64,000 nt of DNA from assembly GCA_019914945.1 (NCBI GenBank), contig CM034105.1:1736001-1800000 (forward strand), in the 5' to 3' direction. This DNA is from Typha latifolia (taxonomy: Eukaryota; Streptophyta; Magnoliopsida; Poales; Typhaceae). The stretch's first letter is position 1, and every line of letters begins with the position of its first letter. The position numbers were made by a program, and so were the translations under genes. The notes below the pieces were generated by a model that searched no databases, was not told the origin of the DNA, and was given only the letters and a program-made list of their open reading frames with translations. Positions 48,339 to 60,204 of this stretch are shown here, in pieces.

Positions 48339-49670
48339 TCACAGGGTAGGAAAAGAAGCGGCCATAGCAATACCACATAATCCTTCTGGTGCACCTATAT
48401 CCTTCTTCATCAGTATGTATCCATTATTGCCCCATCCTGTGCCCCATGAGTTCTTCACTATCCAATACTTAGTTCTCCTCTTGTTAATGCCATAACCAAC
48501 AACTGTGACGGCATGGTTCAGGCTAGTCCCGCAGTAGCCTTTAAACACACCGGAGCGGTAGAATTGGAAATCATAACCACTAGCATCGATCGCGACTGAT
48601 ACTGGTTGCCTTGCAACAGCTATCATTAGTGCCCTTTCATTATTTTGGGGCACACCTTGATAACCTCTGATATATGCAACACGATTAAATAACTTCCTGA
48701 TGTTGCAAGTGCCTTGATATCCTTGGTAAGTATAGTCTGATTCAGTATCGATGCCTCTGTTTTGCATGACAAAGTTGAATGCATTGTCCGGCCACCCACC
48801 ATTACATCCATAATCAAGGAAATCACAGTCCACTAGTTCTTGCTCTGATAGACTTATCAGGCGACCCCTCTTAATTTTAAATATTCCTTCAATTGCTGCT
48901 ACCGCAGAGAATGCCCAACATGATCCTGCATAGTATATAAGCAAGTATCAGTTGATGCATGATTCTTTTAATTTGTTTCGATATAAAGATAGGTAAAAAA
49001 AAGATCAGTATAAAGATAGGCAATTACATTTAAGTGTATAGTTTGACAGCAGGGCTATTTTATACTGTGAGTGAGTGATATAACAAAGACTATTAATGTA
49101 CTCTTCTTCTAACTATTTCATGTTACAAGAAAATAATTGATATGCTAACCATCACAACTAATTCTTGATAAAGTCGAATAAGGTTGACTATATATATAGT
49201 ACTACAAATGCACAATATTGTTAGCTAGAGAGATAAATATTTGCTTAATTACCACAATTTCCTTGGTTCTTAACGTCCGTTACTGCACCCCTTTGCCTCC
49301 AATCCACCCAACGAGGCCACGTTAAATTCTCGTGCATAAATGGCGTCGATGGTGTTGTAGTATTTGTGATCTTAAGCCCGCCGTGAGTCGCCATGAACTC
49401 CTCGTTGGTGAGATCGGCGAACTGGTTTACAGTGAGAGTGTAGCTTTGCCTTGGTTTATTATTTGAAGTTTCTATGTACTTCAAATTTCTCTTAAACACT
49501 TCAAATCGACGCTCCTTCTCCTCAGCATTCACGTAGACTCGCTTATATTCTGCCATCCATTGCTCGTGCTTTGCTTTCATGGCATCGTCGGGGGTGTCAG
49601 AGACTACTTGGCTTGCGAATGAAGCGCAAATAAGTAGGAAAATAGCTAAGAAATGGAACAAAGAAGCCAT
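48339..49670 (-). CDS. Papain-family cysteine protease (C1A), 2 exons, 334 aa
   Basis: Exon 1 is 49670-49253 and exon 2 is 48925-48339, with a phase-1 intron just before the active-site GSCW. The ATG at 49670 is chosen over 49685 because it matches the paralog at 54185 and heads the signal peptide (MASLFHFLAIFLLICASF). Prodomain I29: the ERFNIN pattern ([20 protein letters not shown]) and [11 protein letters not shown] are visible. Mature enzyme: oxyanion Gln in [11 protein letters not shown], catalytic Cys in GSCWAFS, His in [11 protein letters not shown], Asn in [16 protein letters not shown] is present. It would be secreted or vacuolar and self-activated by removal of the propeptide. There is no C-terminal granulin or KDEL. 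A TATA box lies about 103 bp upstream. Confidence 0.93.
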
Positions 49671-49772
49671 GGAATTAATTCTCAATTCTCTTTTCTTTGA
49701 GAGAGCTAGCAGTACTAGTTAAGACTAGAAGATGTTTTTGTTGGTGATATGTGATTTGTAAGATTGAATGGG

Positions 49773-49780
49773 TTTATATA
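49773..49780 (-). promoter_or_regulatory. TATA box of the protease gene at 48339-49670
   Basis: On the minus strand it reads TATATAAA, about 100 bp before the ATG; equivalent elements lie at the same distance before the other two protease genes. Confidence 0.7.
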
Positions 49781-49799
49781 GAAGTTTATAGTGAGACTA

Positions 49800-52700
49800 C
49801 TGCAATGGATTTCAGCGGGTATTAATCTTCCAGAACAAGTTATCGTTGTATTTTCAGAGTGTATTACACCTGTAAACTTGATTATTATTTTATTGTAATA
49901 CACCTTCGATTCTAATAGTCTTTGATGCAGCTGGCTTGCAGTTGAGATTGGGATTACGTAGTTATGCTTGTACATATAATGTATCAATGTCTTCTAATCC
50001 GACTCCAAATAAATCCCTGTATTACTTACCCTTACAATCAAGTCCAGCTCGTTTATTTATTCGAAGGTGGCAAGTAAGCCGGCAAATATACAAATGCTCA
50101 TTCTTGCTAGATCAATCATGGCCGTCCAAATTTCTTATGTGTGTATATATATATATATATATATGACTATATAGGATCTAATCTCTAGGTAGTTGATTAC
50201 AAAGCATTAGAAAACAACACCATATGGGATCCAAGGAAGCATATAGAAATCATTTTCAAGGAGTTTAGAAAAATCTATTAGTAGTATGGTGTCAAGTTTT
50301 ATAATCGATTGATGTATAATTAATATACAAATTAATTAGTGGATAAATTGCAGATTTTATTTTGTCAATATATATATATATATATACACGTAGTTTTTGA
50401 AAAATATATAGGACCTTTTCTCTAAGTAATTGATTACAGAGTTTCACAACCAGACCTTGGAAGTCGTCTAATCTTGGTAATTAAGAAGAAGAGTTACTAA
50501 TTGTCAAATAAGTTGGATAACATAGAAGTACACACAATTCTTTGGCATACGGCTGTACATACGGTTTGGAAGAAAAAATAAAAACAAGAAAGAAAAGGAA
50601 AATAAATAAAAAAGAAGGAAAATGGAACGGAAAATATAAAAGACAAGATATATATATATATATTAGTGAATTTAAGTTAGGTCCGGTGTTGAGGCTGGTC
50701 AATCGTGCCAGGCAGTTGGGTAGTCAGAACAGTATGGGTCAGCTTCTACTGGGCCGGGCCGATTTGAATCAAGTTTCTGGGCAATGGAAAGGCATGGATT
50801 TTCTCTAATTCCGCTACTCTTATGAAGGTTGTAACTGATCAAGGTGATTGGACGATTCATCCCTTAGTTGATGAATACTCAAGATTAGGGGTGGCAAATA
50901 TTGGATTCGATATATTACCTGATTTTTAAACGGATTTGAGTTTAGTTTAATTGAGTTCGAATCATAAATGGTTCGACTCGTTTAATCCAATTATTAAACA
51001 GGTCGTATACATGTTTAGCATATCAAACTGTTTAACCCGTTTATGACTCGACCCATCAATCGTAATTTATTTATGACATGACAACTCATTTATAACACAA
51101 AAGAATCTATTTATAGCTTGAAAATTTTTATTTATAATCTTAAAAACATATAAATTGTAGTAACTTGTGTCGCCTGATAAACCATTTTAATTAAGCTAAG
51201 CTTGTCTCAAACCAAGTTTGGACCCGACTTGAGCTTGAAATGGTAAAGGGCGGCATGAGCTAGGCCTTTGCCGCCCAGCCCAACTCGCTATGCTTGCTTG
51301 AGTTTCGACTCACTACACCCGCTCCAGTCCCGATCCATTATGCATGCCTATTACTATATATGGTTTTTAGTCCCATAATATATATTTGGTTTATTAGATG
51401 CCACTATATAATTATGTCTATATAAAATAACTAAAGTATATTTATAGGAGGCTCGTTACATTTGACCCATTACAATATGATATTATTTATTAACATGTCC
51501 CATTATACTTAGCCCAAACCCAATATCTTACGATTCAGTGGACAATAACGGATTATAATATTTTACCCCTGCCCAAACTTGGGCCAACCAAACTAATTAG
51601 TTGGTTAGGCTACGAACAAATACTTAAGTCGATTAGCCCGGCCTGACGATCACCTTTGTTTTAGGTTCAAACCATATGACAAGTTAGGTTTGGTTGAGTT
51701 GAAATTATATACATATAAGGAGAGAAGAAAAGAGAGGAAAGATATTTTAAAAAAATTAAAATATTAGTAGATTTACTAGAAACACAAGATATTTTATTTT
51801 TATTATCATTCGCACTATATCGTATAGATATTTATCATCCGATCTTGTATTTTACTTTTAATATCTAAAAATGTCATGAATTCATTTTTTAATAAAATTT
51901 ATTATATAAATGAGTTAAATTAATTATAGATGTAAAAATAATCTCAATACCCTCGGGAAAGTTTTTTAAGGTTAAGTTAAAAATAAAATAAAAATTAGAT
52001 TTTTGGGTCAAAATGAAAGATATTTAGTTTTTTTTTTAACTTTAAAGTAACGAAATATTACTTTTTCATCAGCTCTATCAGGTTAAAAGTAATTCAAAAT
52101 ATTTTTGAGATATTAAAATAAAAAATATAGGGATTAAATAGTAAATATTTATAAAATAGTAAGTCAAGATATTCGAGTTTCTTGGGCAAGTTAGCCTTGA
52201 GCCGAATCATCATCCCTATGTACGAAAATAATGTTGTGTTCTAATGACTTGGTTCGGCCTCAAAGTAAGCTTACTAAGCAAATCCTATTAGTAAGTCTTT
52301 AATCGTGTCACTACATTTAAATTCTCCCTCTTATATAGTGTTGTTATTTTTCTAAAAGAGAAATAGGAACATAATATGTCTCAATTACACCGATGTCGTT
52401 GCGGTTTAAACCCAACAACTCTTATACAATACGAGAAATCAATTTTGTAAAGTAAAAGGATTTGTTGGCTAATTTCTTTGTAACCACCTTCTTCTTCTGT
52501 TCTCAATTTAGGTCTAACTAAATGAAGGAAGACATTATATTATTGAAACAAAAAAAAAAAAAAATTGATATACCTTCATATTCATAAATATATAAGTTTT
52601 TATTTCAAACCATTTCACACATAGTACATTTCGCAACTCGATCTTCCATGCATCCTCACACCATTTATTTCTCCTGGCTCTCGATCAACTCCCCAGACCA

Positions 52701-52833
52701 CATCTTAAGCAATACATTTTCCAACATACCACACTTGAGAATTAGAAAACAAAAACAAAACAAAACACAAGGACGGCACACAAGGTGTGAGATACAAGAA
52801 AAGTAGGCATATATACTTCTTTTTTGTTTTTCC
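49800..52833. other. Intergenic between protease genes
   Basis: About 49925-50310 matches the upstream region of the next protease gene (54410-54690), showing that the duplication took in promoter DNA. (AT)n runs lie at about 50143-50164 and 50370-50386. From 50886 the sequence is hAT-like. The remainder is AT-rich with no gene. Confidence 0.5.
50886..51665. mobile_element. Probable degenerate hAT-like non-autonomous element(s)
   Basis: It starts TAGGGGTGGCAAA, a common hAT/MITE end, and carries the same GACCCGACTT/GCCCGGCC type of text as the elements at 11693 and 18259. The right boundary is unclear and two nested elements are possible. Confidence 0.4.
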
Positions 52834-54185
52834 TCACACTGTAGGAAAAGAGGCAGCCATAGCAATACCACATAATCCTTCTGGTTTCCGTATGTCCTTC
52901 TGCATCCGTATATATCCATTCTCGCCCCATCCTGTGCCCCAGGAGTTCTTCACTATCCAGTAATTAGAACCCCTGTCTTTGTTATAACCAACAACTGTAA
53001 CAGCATGATTCAGACTAGTCCCACAATAGCCTGTAAACACGCCGGAGTGGTAGAATTGGAAATCATAACTACTAGCATCGATTGCTACTGAAATTGGTTG
53101 CCCTGCAACGGCCTTCATTAACGCCATTTCATTGTTCTTAGGCACATTCTTATAACCTCGAATGCGTACAACGCGATTAAATAACTTCCTGATGTCGCAA
53201 GTGCCTTGATGTCCTTGATAAGGATAGTCTGATCCAGTATCGATGCCTCCGTTTTGCATGAGAAAGTTGAACGCGTTGTTCATCCACCCACCATTACATC
53301 CATAGTCAAGGAAATCACAATCCACTAGCTCCTGCTCTGATAAACTTATCAGGGGGCCCCTCTTGATTTTATTTATTCCTTCAATCGCTGCTACCGCAGA
53401 GAATGCCCAACAAGAACCTATACATATATTTTTTTAAAACAAAAAAAAGAAAGAATTTGGATCGCATTAGCATGAGTTACATATGGAAGCAGATATTAGT
53501 GGATGCATGGTTTTCTTAATCTGTATCTTTGTGGGAAAGATATGAAAGGAAGAAGGAGACATTTTTGTCCATGCATGTATTAACTTGGTTAAATTTTTAA
53601 GATTATTTTTATCAGAATTTCCTAATAACATATTAATAAATGAGGGATTAATGATACATTTAAATAGTGATACAAAGCTATAATTAAGGAGGTCAAGATA
53701 TAATTAACTAGCTAAAGAAATCACTATAGATCATCTCAATTAAATTATTTGCATGCTTACGTACCACAATTTCCTTGGTTCTTAACGTCAGTCACTGCAC
53801 CCCTTTGCCTCCAATCAACCCAACGAGGCCACTTCAAATTCTCGTACATAAATGGCGTCGATGATGTTGTAGTATTTGTCGTCATTTTAAGTCCGCCGTG
53901 AGTCGCCATGAACTCCTCGTTGGTGAGATCGGCAAACTGGTTTACGTTGAGTTTGTAGCTTTGCGTCGGTTTATTGTTTGAACCTTCTATGTACCTCACA
54001 TTTCTCTTAAACACTTCAAATCGAAGCTGCTTCTCCTCCGCATTCACGTAGACTCGCTTATATTCTGCCATCCATTGCTCATGCTTCGCTTTCATGGCAT
54101 CGTCGGAGGTGTCAGAGGCTACTTGACTTGCGAACGATGCGCAAACAAGTAGGAAAAGAGCTAAGAAATGGAACGAACAAGCCAT
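52834..54185 (-). CDS. Papain-family cysteine protease (C1A), 2 exons, 334 aa
   Basis: Exon 1 is 54185-53765, exon 2 is 53417-52834, with the same phase-1 intron as its neighbours. Signal peptide [18 protein letters not shown]. The ERFNIN prodomain ([20 protein letters not shown]) and [11 protein letters not shown] are visible. The catalytic set is complete: Gln in VKNQGNCG, Cys in GSCWAFS, His in [10 protein letters not shown], Asn in [15 protein letters not shown]. It has [11 protein letters not shown] and the tail AMAASFPTV. It is the closest paralog of the gene at 48339 (same total length; one residue longer in exon 1 and one shorter in exon 2). The loop after VVGY lacks the usual Gly. 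Likely secreted or vacuolar endopeptidase. Confidence 0.93.
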
Positions 54186-54277
54186 TAATTATGGATTCTT
54201 CTTCCCTGGGAGAGAACTAATTAATTAAGACTGGAAGATGTTTTGTTGGTGATCTGGAGGTTGTGAAATTGGATGGG

Positions 54278-54285
54278 TTTATATA
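54278..54285 (-). promoter_or_regulatory. TATA box of the protease gene at 52834-54185
   Basis: TATATAAA on the minus strand, about 93 bp before the ATG. Confidence 0.7.
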
Positions 54286-54299
54286 GAGTTTGATAATGA

Positions 54300-55960
54300 G
54301 AACTCTACACTGGATTTGTACGAGTGCCAAGTCTAAAAAGATTAATCCGTGGTCTGTTTAAATTGTACTTAATTGCAATAGACCTTCTATTAGTCTTCGA
54401 TGCAGCTGGGTCGCAGTTGAGATTGCAATTACGTAGTTATGCTTGCATGTCTAAAGTAATAATGTCTTCTAATCCAAATCCATATATCTCCCTGTATTAG
54501 TTTGCTCTCTACGTAGTTTTTTTTTTATAAAATATATCGGACCTGTTCTCTATGAGTTGATTACAAAATTTTACACATTAGACCTTAGAAAACAACACCT
54601 TAATGGGATCCAGGGAAGCATAAAGAAATTATTTTGAAGGAGTACGTAAAAATCTATGAGTAGTTATGGTGTCAAGTTTTAGATCAATGGACGGATAGTT
54701 AATAAAATAATAATTAGGAAACAGATAATTAATGCGTGCAAAGTAAGGGAATGCCTTCTATGCTGTATTGCTGTAGAACGTTCGGAGATAAGAATTAATT
54801 AAGAACAAGAGAAGTAACACGGAGCACGTACATGGATGGAGAGGAAGTAAATGAGGCAAGATTAGGTCCAAGTACGTATATACGGGCTGAGTCACATTTA
54901 ATTGTTTATGTTTAAATGTGTTTTAAAACGAATTAGAAGGTCGTAACAAACTATCCAAGCACGAAAATGACTTATTAAAATTTAAAAATATAACGAAGAT
55001 TATTCGTTTTAAAACCTAGACCCGATTCATAAGGTCTAAACTCAACTTCATCTTCCAAAACCAAAATATTCAAATTCAAATATATTGAACATTTCAATAT
55101 ATTCACGATAAATTTTTGGGTGTTATTCACTTTTGATTCAAGATAAATTTGTCTGTTGTTTTCCTCCTCTGCTTACTTATTGCTTACTCATTCTTCAAAT
55201 AGCCTATATGGAGCTAAGATTTTTTTTATTAAAAGAGCAAAATTATCTAAGCCATTTTATTTTATTTTTTCTTCCAAAAAAAGATGATGAATCAAAAGTT
55301 GCTATGTGCCTCTTTGTGGCCGCTATTGTTGTGACTATCATCCTGTTAGCTTTTTTTTTTTAATTTTTTTAATTGTCTATTATTTTTTATTTAATCTGTC
55401 ATGTGGTATTGCTATACAAGTTTATGCATTTCGGGCCTTTATTTTATAAAAAGACTCTAACCCTATTGGGCATGGGATTTTGCTTTTATTGAAGATTTTC
55501 ATGCTCATTAAACCTCTTGCTATTTTTTTTTTTTTACTATAGTACTATAGTGCTGCCAACAAAATAAAGATTTATTTATTTTTTTATATAAATAAATAAA
55601 AAATATATTTAATATGTAAAGAAGATATAAAAATAATTACCTTGCTATGTGCATTAATCACTATTACTATTCCTTTGGATGCAATTGTAATAACTTGTTT
55701 TATCTGAAAAAAAAAAAATTAATCCATACATTTTAAAGATTTCTATTTAAAAACCTACTAACTTAAAGTAAACCCATGCGATTTTATAGAAATACAATAG
55801 GTCTAATGAACAAAATTTTGTCTAAGATCTTAAACTACGTCGTAAACACAACTCACAGTCAGTATATTTGACGAACTCTTAAATTCCTCAAACACCCCCA
55901 CACTAGCTTCAAACGTCAACTCCCCACGGTGATCAATTGATATATTACATAGCAATCGCT
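54300..55960. other. Intergenic between protease genes
   Basis: The first 400 bp is the duplicated upstream block shared with 49925-50310. Beyond it is AT-rich sequence with T and A runs; no gene supported. Confidence 0.45.
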
Positions 55961-57129
55961 CTATAACAGAGCAAACACTTGCATTGCGATCCAAAAAGCT
56001 GTGTGATAAGTAGTAGTTGTTGTGGAAGAGCCACGGTTGGGCTTCTTCTCCGGATCAGCGATGCTTGGGTAATATGCTTCCATTGCAATGGCACAAATCC
56101 CACGAGGATCCACGACGCCCTTCTGCATCAGTATGTATCCTTCTTCTCCCCATGACGTTCCCCATGAGTTCTTCACTATCCAATAGTCCGGCCCGTAACC
56201 CACAACGGTGACCGCGTGGTCGATGTTCGTCCCGCAAGGGCCATCGTAGATGCCACTGCTGTAGAACTGGAGATTCCTGGCGTCGATGCCGACCGACACC
56301 GGCTGGTTTGCGACGGCCTGCGTCAGCGATGCTTCGTCGTTTCTCGGCACTGGGTCGTAGCTTGATATAATTGCTTCGTGATCCTTTAGCCTGCTACTCC
56401 GGCAAACGCCTTGAAACCCCATGTACGGGTAATTATTCTCGGTTGTAATGCCTCCATTCTCGACGACAAATTCAAAGGCATGGCCGAAGTGCCCACCATC
56501 GCATCCTTGCGCCTCGGTGACGCAGTCAATTAGCTCCTGTTCGGATAAAGACAGCAGAGTTCCATTCTTTATTTGGAATATCCCTTCTATTGCGGCTACC
56601 GCGGAGAAGGCCCAACAAGACCCTGCGTTCCATTAAATTGCATCAATCCTAAGATTAATTGAGCTTCAAACAGAGTCCCAGATTAAATTCACTTACCGCA
56701 TACCCCTTGGTTCTTAATTTGAGTGACTGCACCTTTAACTCTCCAATCAATACTGTTAGGAGGCGGTACCGAAGAGCTCGAGTATTTGAATGGCAATGGC
56801 GACTCCGTTATGTTTGGCCGCACGAGTTTAAGGTAAGTGGCCTTGAACTCCTCTTTTGTCAGGTCGGCAAATTGGTTTAAACCGAGGGTGTAGCTCCTCC
56901 CTGATATATTATTTGACGCTTCTATGTACTTTGCGTTGTTCTTAAATATCTCAAAACGGTGCAGCTTCTCCTCATCGTTCAAGTACGCTCGACCATATTT
57001 AATCATCCATTCCTCGTACCACCTCGCCATCGTCTTATCGTCCGTATTGCCATCGGAGGCCACCGGGCGAGAGCACAGCCCATGAATAAGTACGAATATA
57101 AGAGTTAACAAATGGAATGAAGAATCCAG
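55961..57129 (-). CDS. Papain-family cysteine protease (C1A), ATG apparently lost (CTG), 364 aa
   Basis: Exon 1 is 57129-56697 and exon 2 is 56622-55961, with the family's phase-1 intron. There is no in-frame ATG ahead of the signal peptide: at the position aligned with the paralogs' ATG the codon is CTG (57129-57127), followed by DSSFHLLTLIFVLI. The next in-frame ATG lies inside the prodomain (DDKTMARW), past the signal. All else is intact: ERFNIN (EKLHRFEIFKNNAKYIEASN), Gln in IKNQGVCG, Cys in GSCWAFS, His in [11 protein letters not shown], Asn in [15 protein letters not shown]. The C-terminus is about 30 residues longer than in the neighbours (DPEKKPNRGSSTTTTTYHTA then a hydrophobic end). 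It either uses CUG, has an unseen 5' exon, or is silenced. Confidence 0.8.
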
Positions 57130-57223
57130 GATTGATTGATGGATGCTCCTCTGTAAGCAGCCTGCAACTTGGATGAGAAGTTATATCTTTCTTGAAACTT
57201 TAAACTAATAAAGCTTCTACTCG

Positions 57224-57231
57224 TATTTATA
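57224..57231 (-). promoter_or_regulatory. Probable TATA box of the protease gene at 55961-57129
   Basis: TATAAATA on the minus strand, about 95 bp upstream of the CTG, the same spacing as TATA to ATG in the two neighbouring protease genes. Confidence 0.65.
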
Positions 57232-59228
57232 AAGAGGTTTCTAGCTGCTACTAACGCAAGAGTTTATATTGTTGGATATATATATATAGCACATAGATTT
57301 GGTTCGTGATGTAAGGATTCATTCATCTTGCTTCCCAACGATCAATTTCGTGGTGTGCAAGTGGGTATAACATGTAGATACAAATAAAAATACTCATAAT
57401 TTAGTAGAGTTGAGAAGTTGATTTCTATGTTAATTAAACGATGACACCGGCCTGTTTGTTCTACCGGTAGTACAGCGTATGATAAAATACTTAACACTTA
57501 TAATCGATATTTGACATTCTTAAAAAAATCGTTTATACGGTTGGAGATGATATTATACGTGGCAGATAGCCTCTAGATTACTTCTACGAAATTTTCTAAC
57601 CTCAGTAATTAAGCCGAAGACACAATAGTGGTCAAATATTATTTGGAAGCCGCAGAATTTTTGTACTTATCAAAGATATTTAATCTATTTTTTGAAAGAA
57701 AAAAAAAGATATTAAGAGGAAAACTAACAAAAATACAAGGAGTATAACTTTGTGGAAGAAAAAAAAATAAAACTAATAACACCTCTTTTTTTTTTGTGTG
57801 TGTGTTTGTAACACCTACTGTAATTATGGTCAAAACATCTTTGAGACACAGTATAACCCAGCCCACACTAACCAAATTTGCTAAACTACCCTAAAAAATT
57901 GAAATCTGTGATAATGACTTAATTTAACACGCTAATGATATTAAAAATAAATATAGAAACTTTGTCAAAAGAGCGTACAATTAAAGCAACGGGAGTATAA
58001 TTAAGCTTGTATAATCCTTTGGAACTTGTTCCTAAGGAAGGCCCTCTCTAGCGAGCTGGTGGTGGTAGGGTTGGGTGTATCTTGTCTGTGTTTTTTTGGT
58101 CTACTTTTCGTTGGATTGTTAGATCGCTACAGAATTACAAGCTGATGCTCTTTGCAATATTTTTGATGCTTGATCTTGATGTATTATTTTAATTAGTATT
58201 CAATTTATTATATCTAAATGTGCAACTTGTGTCAAAGAATCATCACTCTTATTGTGATAGCGTGGATGCTAATGAATTTCACTACACAAGGCTTTCCCTA
58301 AAAAGAGAGTTTAAAGGGCTTCAAATACAAAAAAACAAATGGAAGAATGCTAAGTGCCTTCCTCAAACCTTAATAGAACGTTAATTAACACAAGTAAAAT
58401 CACAATAAAGTTTTAAAAAGGTATACGGCTTAACTCTTTATTTCAAAATCTAGACCTTAACACGTATGACTCGAACTCTCTTATGCCTCAGTAAAACAAA
58501 ACCCACAGCAGTACTTGGAAAGATTTAGGTACTTATGTAGACAATGTATTTGGTGAACTCGATCTCTTTCTACTCACGCTGATCAAGCGATATATTTAGT
58601 ACACAGCACAATAGCAATCACTCTGTAAAAGACTGAATACTTGCAGTGAAACACATAAAGCTCTGGGAAGCACAAAAGTATGCACACATAAGAGAAAACA
58701 TTAATACTGTTGAGAAATATCACGGTAAGATTGGGGATAATAAGGAAAAAAAAAACATGTACGAGTTAACCACAAATGGCGGAGGTAGAATTTGCAACAA
58801 AAATTGGAAAAAGAATACGTACAGGCGTACAGGGAACTGAACAATCAAAGGAACAGAGGTACGAAATGCATGAGCAGGCTTCACAAGCAATGAAACTAAG
58901 AAAAGCCATACACATAGACTAAAATCAGAATTCACTTTCAAGCAAGAAAAACCATTGGCAAGAAACATAAACCTAACAAAAACTTCAGCTAAATACTTGA
59001 TATGATGCATAATCATAATATAGTAGAACACTAATAGATCTTTCATCATCACGCTATGTAGTTAATTTCTCAGCAGACGGATTGAGTGATAGAAGGCGCT
59101 GTGGCCTGTTATTTCATAGATTGCACCACATGGCCAAATTGGAGCATCACCATTACTCCTCTTTGGGGATCGGCAACAACAGAGCTTAGTTGGCAGGAAA
59201 AGTTATTCACATAGGACGTGTCGACAAT
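57232..59228. other. Intergenic, no gene supported
   Basis: AT-rich. The part at 58030-58310 reads like the 3' end of a retroelement, similar in style to 21360-21800 (TTGTGTCAAAGAATCATCACT), without coding capacity. Confidence 0.35.
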
Positions 59229-60169
59229 TTACAACAGCTCCCAATCTGACTCCAAGGAATCATGCGAAACCGTTATCTTGGAAGGTGATGAAGGGGTTAT
59301 TTCTTGTAACTCTTGTGTTCCCATATGAATACCATGATACACATCATGAGCACGCTCATTCTCCTTCCGACGTATTAATTTTGAGAGAAAGGAAGACTGT
59401 AGTTTTATCTGTAAGAAGTGATATCAGTTGACAACTCAAGTGGAAAATTTTACGTGCAGTTCAACTGTTCAAGGAAAGTTCAACATCATAAAAATAGGTT
59501 TCTGAAAATAAGAATGGACATACATTTTAAAAATAGTTTCCAAAGGTCTAGGATTATTACCTTATACGGCCTCTTCTTGCATTCATGATATGAAGCCAAG
59601 GCAAGATCATAATCTTCATCATCATCCCAACAACCCTGATCTAGATCCCCAAATTCTCCTTTGATTTCTGTTTTCAAATTGATCTTATCAATGCTATTAA
59701 ACATGTTGTCTCTCATGAAGTTATATGAGATTTCAGGAAAAGCTGCATTAGTGAGACTGTGCTTATTAGGAATTTAGAAAGTACAAAAGGTATAACTTTG
59801 ATAAATCAATGAATAAAAATATTCCTTGGTACATACACTTGCACAAATTAATTCAATTCTTCTTATATATTTCAAACATCACTAGCTGATCAGATAATCA
59901 AGTTATAAAATAAAAAGCAAAACGAAGAAAACTCGCTTGATTAATTGAGAAAAGGTTGATAATTACTTCAAGAAGATGTCTGAAAATGTGGAGATTAGCA
60001 ACCTACTGATGTTTGCTGCAATAAACTGCAAAACCCTAGAATCCTAAAATTGAAAGATTAGTTGTGGTAGACCAGGGAAGGAAGGTTAACCACATGAGCT
60101 GCTCAACAATGATATGAAGCTAGTGCAGAAAATTAAATATGTAAGAAATCCAGATCATCTATCCTGTGT

Positions 60170-60204
<35 letters not shown>

